Source: Macrostomum hystrix | Taxonomy: Eukaryota; Platyhelminthes; Macrostomidae | Length of the DNA stretch: 64,000 bases | Reading direction: 5' to 3' | NCBI GenBank assembly: GCA_950097015.1 | Contig: CATNEN010000014.1 | Span: 2,232,001 to 2,296,000 of the forward strand | Part shown: positions 47,215 through 56,840 of the stretch, in pieces | Position numbering within the stretch: the stretch's first letter is position 1 | Layout of the letters: each line of letters opens with the position of its first letter | Notes under the pieces: generated by a model | What the model was told of the DNA's origin: nothing | The model's database searches: none | The model's input: only the letters and a program-made list of their open reading frames with translations | Position numbers and translations under genes: made by a program

Positions 47215-47480
47215 AGCCTTGCCACCTGACATCCTGGCCACCTGGCAGCCTTGCCACCTGACATTCTGGCCACCTGACATTCTGGCCACCTGGCAGCCCT
47301 GCCACCTGACATCCTGGCCACCTGACATCCTGGCTACCTGACATACTGGCCACCTGACATCCTGGCCACCTGGCAGCCCTGCCACCTGACATCCTGGCCA
47401 CCTGACATCCTGGCTACCTGACATCCTGGCCAACTGACAGCCCTGCCACCTGACATCCTGGCCACCTGACAGATCAGTTA
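47215..47480. repeat. ~16-bp minisatellite downstream of RPL32
   Basis: Copies of 'cctggccacctgacat' alternating with 'ccctgccacctgacat' and 'ctggcagc'. It grades into the next array through the shared 'cagatcagttatagctgaca'. Confidence 0.92.
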
Positions 47481-48255
47481 TAGCTGACATCCTTACCACC
47501 TGACAGATCAGTTATAGCTGACATGCTTGTCACTAACAGATCAGTTCCAGCTGACATGCTTGTCACTAACAGATCAGTTATAGCTGACATGCTTGTCACT
47601 AACAGATCAGTTCCAGCTGACATGCTTGTCACTAACAGATCAGTTATAGCTGACTTGCTTGTCACTAACAGATCAGTTCCAGCTGACATGCTTGTCACGA
47701 ACAGATCAGTTCCAGCTGACATGCTTGTCACTAACAGATCAGTTATAGCTGACATGCTTGTCACTAACAGATCAGTTCCAGCTGACATGCTTGTCACTAA
47801 CAGATCAGTTATAGCTGACTTGCTTGTCACTAACAGATCAGTTCCAGCTGACATGCTTGTCACGAACAGATCAGTTCCAGCTGACATGCTTGTCACTAAC
47901 AGATCAGTTCTAGCTGACATGCTTGTCACTAACAGATCAGTTCCAGCTGACATGCTTGTCACTAACAGATCAGTTCCAGCTGACATGCTTGTCACTAACA
48001 GATCAGTTATAGCTGACATGCTTGTCACTAACAGATCAGTTCCAGCTGACATGCTTGTCACTAACAGATCAGTTCCAGCTGACATGCTTGTCACTAACAG
48101 ATCAGTTCCAGCTGACATGCTTGTCACTAACAGATCAGTTCCAGCTGACATGCTTGTCACTAACAGATCAGTTCCAGCTGACATGCTTGTCACTAACAGA
48201 TCAGTTCCAGCTGACATGCTTGTCACTAACAGATCAGTTCTAGCTGACATTTTGG
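47481..48255. repeat. 33-bp minisatellite
   Basis: About 23 copies of a 33-bp unit containing 'cttgtcactaacagatcagt' and 'tccagctgacatg'. The main variants are tTCCag/tTATag. It is open on both strands because 33 is divisible by three. These frames (11-residue repeats) are not considered genes. Confidence 0.96.
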
Positions 48256-49152
48256 CAGACTGTTCTAACTGATCCTTGTCACCCAAGAGATGTTCTGATC
48301 ACATTCCAAATCTTCTTAGTCTTAATACAAACTCTGTCAAGTCGGTATTATGATTAATTAATTAATTTAGTACGTGATAATGTAATAATTAGTTATTTAT
48401 TTGAATAACTTGACTTTCAGATTATATAGTAATTAAGATAGTGTTCTGCTTAACCTCACAAACAGTAGCTGCATAAACATGTTTAGAATCTGTAACTCTC
48501 TAATTATGTGTCATAGACTAATATGTCAAGGACTGCAACCCAGTGCACTCATACTCTGCGCTGAGCCTGCAGCACGGCCAGGTGCAGATCTAATTAAGGT
48601 GATTAGGCCGAAATTAGGGCAAGAAAGCTGTTTCTCGGTTACTCAGTTAAGAGCAAAGCTAACATCTGAATACTGTGGGAGTGTGACCGAACTAAGCCCA
48701 TAAATGATTGCGCATTCACAGCGGTCAGTGTTTTGTGCTGCCGGCTTGTTCTGGTGAGATCTACCCAACTGGTTCTCTGCGGTCTCTCTGTCCATTGTCC
48801 ACAGAACCGCAATAAACCCCGCACTGCCTTTGCACTGTACGCTTTTATAGTCGCTTCCTATTGTTTCGAACTATTGCAGTGCCGAAGGTGGAGTTATGCT
48901 GATGGCGGGCGTCTTTTCTCTCTCTTTTTCTTGCTCAAGCAGCGGTATTCGGCTCAAAGTACATAGCAGGTCGACTAGATGCAACATTTAAGCAGGCAGA
49001 CTCTTTATAAATGGCATTTTGTACACGGCGAGGCCTGGCCGTGAAACCAGCTGTTTAGCACTCAAACCACACACTTAAAAACTGACTTCTAAACACTGTC
49101 TCACATGCATAGGACGCAGTGTTTAGGCCTAGCAAATTAACCAGCAACAGCT
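48256..49152. other. Intergenic 5' of otopetrin
   Basis: Contains the otopetrin promoter and 5' UTR. No clear TATA box. No further gene was recognised. Confidence 0.5.
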
Positions 49153-52100
49153 ATGGGCCGGCTGAAGTCTCTCAGCAAGCGAGTGTCCGGGCAGAAAACC
49201 TTCGGAACGCGCAAGCCTCGAAAAAGGTCAGTCTGCCGGTTGGCTGAACAAGGACCGCCGGCTATTCTTTATTTTTAGTCGAAGCTGCAAGTTTATCGAT
49301 ATCTGATTGCTTCGAGTATTTGAGTACATGTATTTGAGCGATTGATAAATTACACCAGCCCAGTTTGGCCAGATGTACTTGTTCAGTCCGTGGACAAGGG
49401 AAGGCTGCCCTGGCTATATTTCTACCTTCAGCTGATGCCCATTTTACAGCTGGGTGAACTGGACCAATAGCAAATTTTCTCCTTGGGCTGAGATTCGAAC
49501 TCACGACCTCTCGATCAGAAGTTGGCAGGTCTAGCTACCAGACTAAAAGCCTCTTTTATCGTGGTAAATAATCAAACAGTAAATCCACTTACGGTATCAT
49601 AATTAAGGTTAGATTTAGTTTTTTACGGTTGACGAAGAAAGTAACGAGCGTTAACTGAGGAAGTAATGCACGTTGACTAAGAAATAACGCAACTGTTAAA
49701 CAACCGAAAGGCAACCTAGTCAGCTGACTTTCACGGCCAATCACCGAGCATCAACGGCCAGCTCCGTGCTGCAGTCGCTGCTTACACTCTACGGCTTGGT
49801 GACCCTCATGCACGGCGTAGTCATTCCAATCAGCGACGCTCTCGCCAAGCCTGTTGAGCACGCCGCCTACAGACAGGTGAGTAAATAGACTGCGGCCGAG
49901 TCAGGATTTAGCTGGACTGACATTCAGCACCATCCAATCCATTATGCAGATGTTCTACATCTTCATGCACGGCATTGGCATAATGTGCATCATTTACCTA
50001 AACTGGCTGATCTCTTTTCATCAGCGCCGATCGAAGAGGCGCTCAGCAGCTTCGGCAGCAGCCGCCGCAGCAGCCGAATTTGCGTCCGAAGGCATCAGCT
50101 TCAGCCACCAATCGAACGGGTAGGGCTTCTCATTTGAAATTACCTGCTGTTCCTGCTGCATGCAGTTTATGGACAGGTCTCTTCCGTGTCACATTATAGA
50201 TGTCTTTATTTCACACAGGTGTCTCATTGCCACACAGGTGTCTTCTCATTGCCACACAGGTGTCTCATTGCCACACAGGTGTCTCATTGCCACACAGGTG
50301 TCTTCTCATTGCCACACAGGTGTCTCATTGCCACACAGGTGTCTCATTGCCACACAGGTGTCTTCTCATTGCCACACAGGTGTCTCATTGCCACACAGGT
50401 GTCTCATTGCCACACAGGTGTCTCATTGCCACACAGGTGTCTCATTGCCACACAGGTGTCTCATTGCCACACAGGTGTCTCATTGCCACACAGGTGTCTC
50501 ATTGCCACACAGGTGTCTTCTCATTGCCACACAGGTGTCTCATTGCCAGACAGGTGTCTCATTGCCACACAGGTGTCTCATTGCCACACAGGTGTCTTCT
50601 CATTGCCACACAGGTGTCTCATTGCCACACAGGTGTCTCATTGCCACACAGGTGTCTCATTGCCACACAGGTGTCTTCTCATTGCCACACAGGTGTCTCA
50701 TTGCCACACAGGTGTCTCATTGCCACACAGGTGTCTTCTCATTGCCACACAGGTGTCTCATTGCCACACAGGTGTCTCATTGCCACACAGGTGTCTCATT
50801 GCCACACAGGTGTCTCATTGCCACACAGGTGTCTCATTGCCACACAGGTGTCTCATTGCCACACAGGTGTCTTCTCATTGCCACACAGGTGTCTCATTGC
50901 CACACAGGTGTCTCATTGCCACACAGGTGTCTCATTGCCACACAGGTGTCTCATTGCCACACAGGTGTCTCATTGCCACACAGGTGTCTTCTCATTGCCA
51001 CACAGGTGTCTCATTGCCAGACAGGTGTCTCATTGCCACACAGGTGTCTCATTGCCACACAGGTGTCTTCTCATTGCCACACAGGTGTCTCATTGCCACA
51101 CAGGTGTCTCATTGCCACACAGGTGTCTTCTCATTGCCACACAGGTGTCTTCTCATTGCCACACAGGTGTCTCATTGCCACACAGGTGTCTCATTGCCAC
51201 ACAGGTGTCTTCTCATTGCCACACAGGTGTCTTCTCATTGCCACACAGGTGTCTTCTCATTGCCACACAGGTGTCTTCTCATTGCCACACAGGTGTCTCA
51301 TTGCCACACAGGTGTCTCATTGCCACACAGGTGTCTCATTGCCACACAGGTGTCTTCTCATTGCCACACAGCTGTCTCAATGTTAGATATGTCAAGGGGA
51401 TGAGGGGCAGAGCGGTCTAACGCGTTTGTCTCTCGCACCAAGTTCCCTGAACTCGATTCCGCCGCGACGAGGCCACATTCATTTCGAACGCTGCCACGGA
51501 GAGAAGGCTTGGTGGCTTATCGAGCAATCTACGCCCTTGAGGACCAACATCATAGGCACAGTGAAATGTACACTGCCTGACGATGAGAAAGTTAGGGCAG
51601 ATGGTAACACCTTTGTTAGCGAGTGCTTGCGTACGGTATCTGTGTGCGTGTGTGCTCAGGAGTCAGCGAAACGGGCAGAACTGCCTCCTCGCTGGCTGCG
51701 GATCTAAAGTGTCACCAAATGATGTGCCATTTCCCACAGGCCTCCTGCAAGTAATATTATATTATAATTATTTTTTGGTATCTCACTGTTAGACTGGTGT
51801 CTTACTGTGTCCAAGGCCATGTCCCACACTGCATCGCATTGTTCTAATTTTAGTCGCCGCCCGGCAACCATCGAGATTCCGATCGGGCTGCGTGATCTGT
51901 CACCGCCGGCTGTCCAGGATCCCCTCCTAGAGGAAGCAGAAACTGCTAGGCGATCCCACCCTTCTGCCGACCCTGAAGTTCCACTGGCAACAGCCGAAGA
52001 GGACACGGATAGTGCAGAGCAGGAAGCAGCGGTTGCTGTCTATGCCGACGATCCCGGCTCCGGTGACAACACCGGCGGCGGCGGCGGGGGCTCGCGTCGT

Positions 52101-55100
52101 GGCGTTCTGTACAAGCCTCGCAGGCGAGCACTGAAGCGAAATCCGCTGGTGACCGACCTGCCGCTGATGCCTGGCAGGACTGTTTCCGGCTTTGAAGCCA
52201 CAGCCGTCACAACTGCCGATGGCAATTATTATATGCCTACACCTGCTAGTCAGCTGCCCGAGACTCCAGGTGAAGCAATTGATCTTACAGCTCTTCTACG
52301 AGCGATAATCATTTCCTGACTCACTCTTCCAATAGCCCTGACAGTAAATTTTAGCAGTCTTGAAGGTTTTCCGACTCTCTGAAGGCCTGAAGGTTAACTT
52401 ACTCTCGTCCACCCTGAAACCTCACCCGCAGAATCTCCATTCACACCCAGCGCATTCAACGTGAGCCCTATCACTCAATCTGAAACTGGAATCAATCTTT
52501 ACCTTCGACTGGGTGCAATTGGTGAGTCACGTGATTAGGAGGATCTTGGGAGGATTAATACTAGATTTTTTATTTTCTAGGAATTTGAATCGCTTCTCCC
52601 CGCTGTTTTACATTGAAGTGTTCGGATTCGGTATCATGATTCACGACGGCTTCAAGATCTCGGAGGTGATCGAACGCAAAGGCATCTCAGCTTGTCAGGA
52701 CATTTGGTTCATTCCCAAGCAGGTCATCCACCTGGTGTTCATCATGGCTCAGACCTACTACCTGTTCAAGCACCATCGGGTGAGACCATATTTTACTAAA
52801 CGACACTTTCCAGCATTGCACATATCCCACCGTCTCGCATTCTTAGATAACTTTCAACACTCAGCTGCCGTTGATTCGCTTCATGATGGTGCACCTGATT
52901 GTCACCAACTTGTGCATCTGGGTCAAGACTGTGATCTACGAGATCAAGGTGGGCTTAACAGCGAATTTGCTCAGTAAACTTGAGAACTCCAAGGTCGACC
53001 CGTCGAATGCGACTACTGATAAAGTTGTGTTCGTCCCGGACCTCAGAAACCTCAGCGCCTCCTTCATCGCGGTATCCAGCAATGCGACTGGTGAGCTGCA
53101 TGGGTGCTGTACAGAATTGACAGACAGGTGAAGAGTGTACAGATAGGTGTAGAGTGTACAGACAGGTGTAGAGTGTACAGACAGATATAGACAGACTGAG
53201 CAGACAGGTATTGAGTCAGGACAGGTACTGTCTTATAGCTGTACACAGGCGCAGAGAATGAAGGCTGTACATTGTGACATATTCAGGCTGTCTGGACAAT
53301 ATTATTGAAGAGGGCTCCTCGCACAAGCTCGCGCCCTACCTGTACCCGTGCGCCGTTGAATACGGCCTTATCTGCGCTGCGATCTGTTTCAAGATATTCA
53401 GCACGATCGGCGACACGAAGGTGACGCCATACGGCAAAAAGATGTACCCGGAAGGTCCCAGGTTCACCGCGTGCCACAAGTCGCACAAAGGGCTATTCCT
53501 CGGCCTGCTAATCATGATCTGCGTGCTGGTGCCAATGATCAGCCTGCAACTGCTGGACTCAATGGACAAGGTGCGATAATAATGCTGGTGATTTTCCATT
53601 CCAATGATTATTGCTTCGCATTTCTGTCATAGAGGTTGCTTGTTCGAATCTCAGCTTCGAATGAAAAAGAAATTTTATTTCCCATTGCTTCATTTCCCCC
53701 ATATGTAAAATTGGGATTAGATTTGGCTTTGGTGGCCGTGGCGGCCCTTTAGACCATGGACTGACTGGTTGTACACAATGCATGGCAGTATATCTGACCC
53801 AGTCCGGTTAGAGCTCAGTTAGGTATCATTAGGAAGCCAAACACCTGACAGATCCTAACCAATCAAGCATCAAAATCCTGACCGCAGTCGCACCAGAACC
53901 TGTACATGCTGGTGGTGTTGAGTGTGGAGTGCGTGGTGCTGCTGTTCACATCCGGGATGTCGCTTCTGGGCACGGCCAAGACCCTCCGGCACCTACGGCT
54001 GTACAGAGTCCGCGGCAACGAAGCCTTCGACGTCAACCTGCTGTTCGTTGGCCTGGCCGGCGTGATGTGCTATAACCTGTTCGTGTCCATCTCAGTCGGC
54101 TCCTGCGCTGTGGATTCAAACGATTTCGGCCACTGTCCGAGATGGACGGGGCATCGCAACTTTATCACCAAGGCCGCCGGCCTAAAGGTGAGTTGGTTGG
54201 CGTCTGTTTGAAATCGATTGGTTAGGTTTGTAACGTTTTTTCTAGTCTACTAACAGTAGCCAGTAAAGATTTTAAACGACCCATAACGCTTCAGACTAAA
54301 TTATAAAGTGCTAGTCAAGTTGAATGACTTTTAGTCAATTTATTAAGTGGAAATTGTGGAAAATTGTTGAAGACGTACTTTTAAGCAAAATTCCTTGAAG
54401 TTTGCTTAAGGATGGATTAAACAACGGTTTTTTAAATCAAATTCATTCGTCGTGAGCCATTTTGATGTAAAGAGCTGCGTTCAATTTAGGAATCGGAAAT
54501 CAATGTATATCGGACATCGTTACTTCATTGTCTATGGTATTCTTCGATCTGAACTGCGTTCTGTAATCTGTTGTGACTTTTTTAAATGAATTGAGTCTTT
54601 CAGTAAGAGCCAGTGTTTACGGCACTGAACGAACCGAAAACGGCAGGCCGAAAATCAAATATGTAGCCAAGAGATAAGGGTGGCAGAAGGGTAACACGAG
54701 TAAGGACGGGCCAGAGGGTAAGAGCTGAAAAGGAGGGGTGAGGAAAGTAAGACGAGCAGCTAGCCAATCAGAGACGAGGGACAGGAAAGAGAAGTGAAGG
54801 TCCGATAATAAGTTAAACAGATAGAGGGACAGAGAAGAAAGTACAATAAGAGGGCGCGCGAGAGTAAACAAGCACAGAGAAAGGGGGAAGTATAATAACA
54901 GCTTACCCGAAATTAAAAAATCCGAAATTCACGTCTTTTCCACAGACATCATTTATTGTCTATGGTAGTTTTCCATTCGAGCTGGTTTCAATTTCAGAGA
55001 CAGCGGTATATATATGAGAAGCCACCGAGATTCAAAAGTGCTGTTTTTAGGGGGTTCAAGACGAACGAACATGGTGTACGAGGGAGGGAGATCCCTCGTA

Positions 55101-55769
55101 ACATCTTAACGCGTAGCAACCACTCTGCTTGTCATCTCGAATGGTGGGAGCTGTTTTCGCAAATTCACTTCAAGCCGATTCATTTCAGCAAATCTCTCTT
55201 AAGTGCTGTCACGATTAACTCATGAGTCATAGTCTCAAATTAATATTCTCAAATTAAGCGCTTGTTTTTTTCTGATTTAAACGGAGCTTCGAAACATTTT
55301 CTGACATCCAGCAGCTTCTCATAAATAATTAGCGGTCATTGCACTCCACTTAAAAAACTTCTCACACATTTTCGATAAACTTTTCGAGAGTCACGCAAAC
55401 CACCTCCCTCCTTGTCCGCAGTCCCTTCTGGAGGTGGTGCAGTCGATTTCGCAGACTCTGTTCATCATGCAGGGCATCCAGCGCCGCATCACCCTGCAGC
55501 TGGTGATGCAGAATCACAAGCCGGGCCGAGGGCTGGCGATCGGCCTGCTGATCGCCAACCTGGCCATGTGGATCGAGGCCGTGTTCGAAGCCAAGCGCAG
55601 CTTCGCCGAAGACTTTCCACAGGAGTACTTCGGCTCGATGGCATGGAGCATTGTGAAGTACATCTTCCTGCCCCTGATCATCTTTTACAGGTTTCACTCC
55701 TCCGTGTGCCTCTCCGAGATCTGGATTCGCAGCTACAAGATGCCGAAAAAGAAGCGCGTCATGGACTAA
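49153..55769 (+). CDS. Otopetrin proton channel, 10 exons
   Basis: Otopetrins are proton-selective channels with 12 membrane helices, used in acid sensing and pH handling. Coding exons are 49153-49226, 49762-49876, 49950-50119, 51854-52269, 52432-52521, 52619-52779, 52865-53090, 53287-53570, 53888-54187 and 55422-55769. They total 2184 nt, 727 aa. Every junction has GT/AG and matching phase. Family hallmarks in order: 'LRLGAI'/'VFGFGIMIHDGFKIS' across exons 5-6, 'MMVHLIVTNLCIWVKT' (about 349), 'YLYPCAVEYGLICAAI' (about 433) and the C-terminal 'FYRFHSSVCLSEIW'. Exon 4 is a long hydrophilic, Gly/Ala/Pro-rich insert between the first helices, expected to be cytosolic. Weak points are the E2 acceptor (AACGGCCAG, poor pyrimidine tract) and the E6 acceptor (chosen because an upstream AG would bring a stop). 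Confidence 0.92.
49262..49560 (-). mobile_element. tRNA-derived SINE (second family)
   Basis: Read on the minus strand, 'ggtcgtgagttcgaatctca' is a B-box/T-arm, preceded by an A-box-like 'tagtctggtagctaga'. The body contains 'cacccagctgtaaaatgggc'. It lies in otopetrin intron 1. Confidence 0.65.
50213..51375. repeat. 19/22-bp minisatellite with CAG|GT core, otopetrin intron 3
   Basis: About 58 copies of 'cacacaggtgtctcattgc' (19 bp), with interspersed 22-bp forms ending 'cttctcattgc'. It fills two thirds of the 1734-bp intron. On the gene strand each unit contains CACACAG|GTGTCT, an acceptor-like and a donor-like site back to back. Confidence 0.97.
51398..51775 (+). mobile_element. tRNA-derived SINE, copy D
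   Basis: Starts 'gggcagagcggtctaacgcg', with the B box 'gaactcgattccg', the shared body ('ctacgcccttgaggacc', 'gtcaccaaatgatgtgcc') and the 3' end 'ggcctcctgcaagtaat' with an AT-rich tail. It lies in otopetrin intron 3 directly after the minisatellite, about 80 bp before exon 4. Confidence 0.9.
53105..53200. repeat. Short ~18-bp repeat in otopetrin intron 7
   Basis: Four or five copies of 'acaggtgtagagtgtacaga' in the 196-bp intron 53091-53286. Confidence 0.85.
53620..53800 (+). mobile_element. tRNA-derived SINE fragment, otopetrin intron 8
   Basis: The B-box-like 'ttgttcgaatctcag' is followed by 'catatgtaaaattggga', parallel to 'cagctgtaaaatgggc' in the copy at 49262-49560. The A-box half is missing or eroded. 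Confidence 0.5.
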
Positions 55770-55829
55770 GTGCGAGCCTTAGCAACCACTTAGCTTATTG
55801 CTTTGCATTATTTGGTATTTCACATGCTT

Positions 55830-55835
55830 AATAAA
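55830..55835 (+). terminator. Poly(A) signal of otopetrin
   Basis: AATAAA lies about 60 bp after the otopetrin stop codon, giving a short 3' UTR. Confidence 0.7.
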
Positions 55836-55852
55836 AACAGATCGTCCCATAT

Positions 55853-56180
55853 TAACAAAGAACTACGTAGCAACCGTAGCAACGGTTCCTAAGCAACCAT
55901 CATATAGTACCAAACAAATTTTTCGTCTTAAACAGTCAAAAATTTTAATTGCGGCATGCAAATTTATTTTTTAAAAACTTCATTAGTATTTTATATTTTG
56001 CTTTTAAAAATTTTCCAGTGCTCCTGAATCCTTTTTCAATTCTCAGTCGTGTTCTACCTTTGCGAGCAAGAAAGTATTTATTCGTATTCAACGAACCTAA
56101 TCTAATTGAGTCGTAAAGTTCATCATTTTACTTTGTGCTGTTCAGTCAAAGTAGTGATTTGTTAGTCCCAACTGCTACCG
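55853..56180. repeat. Left arm of ~320-bp inverted repeat
   Basis: This stretch is homologous, in reverse complement, to 61260-61580. Matching phrases include 'actacgtagcaac', 'cttaaacagtca', 'attgcggcat', 'cgtgttctacctttg' and 'caagaaagtatttattcg'. Identity looks like 70-80 percent. The two arms flank the UPF0489 gene. Confidence 0.75.
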
Positions 56181-56840
56181 AAGTATTTTCGTTTGCTTGC
56201 CGAAAAAATCTGTCTTTGACATTTCTTTGAGTTTTTCTATCGATTTTTGTAGGCCTTATAGTTTCCTACTAATTTTTCATATCTGATTAATACGTACTAG
56301 TTATATATGATAAATGCTTTTACTCATCAGGGAACCCTGGAGATGTTGGCACCGTTCTATTCGTTCTAAAATGTCACATTCTACTACTTTTGCCGGTTTT
56401 CAAAGTGTGTGTTATTTTAGGCGCATTTGTTACACCTACAAATAGCATTGTGAGACAAACTAAATATACTGTAAACTAAAATACCTAATATTTCACCTTT
56501 TGTTACAATAATTTTTTATATATGGAATCTAACAATAACTGTATGATTTTGGGCACCTCTTCCGCAAAGACGCTTCAAGCCTTCAACTATGCAAGATTGG
56601 TGCGCGCTCCAAATGTCTATGGCCCAAATATAACAAGTCGTTTTTTGTCTTTTTTTGTCTTAAAAGCTAGATTTTTTGTCTCTCAGCCAAAGAGCGCTGA
56701 GGTAGGCGCTGAGCACAGACTCAGAAGCAGATTTCAGAACACTTTTCGATTTATTGAGTAAACTTTGTCAAGAATTTATTCAAGAATCTTATTATGTTGA
56801 TTCGAGTTATCACAGTGGGTGATTGTCTCAGCCATCGACC
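56181..56840. other. Intergenic 5' of UPF0489 gene
   Basis: AT-rich, with the promoter of the next gene expected here. No motif can be assigned with confidence. Confidence 0.45.

Noticed and set aside
47474-48286. 249- and 270-codon frames with 11-residue repeats on opposite strands
   Set aside because: 33-bp minisatellite, open on both strands by composition; no signal peptide or splice context.
50160-51420. Three overlapping ~405-codon frames of His/Cys-rich repeats
   Set aside because: All are the 19/22-bp array within otopetrin intron 3; flanking exon phases match without it.
52561-52618. Alternative start of otopetrin exon 6 at the 'ttttctag' acceptor (52581)
   Set aside because: It would bring an in-frame stop with the phase left by exon 5, while the acceptor at 52618 restores the conserved helix sequence.
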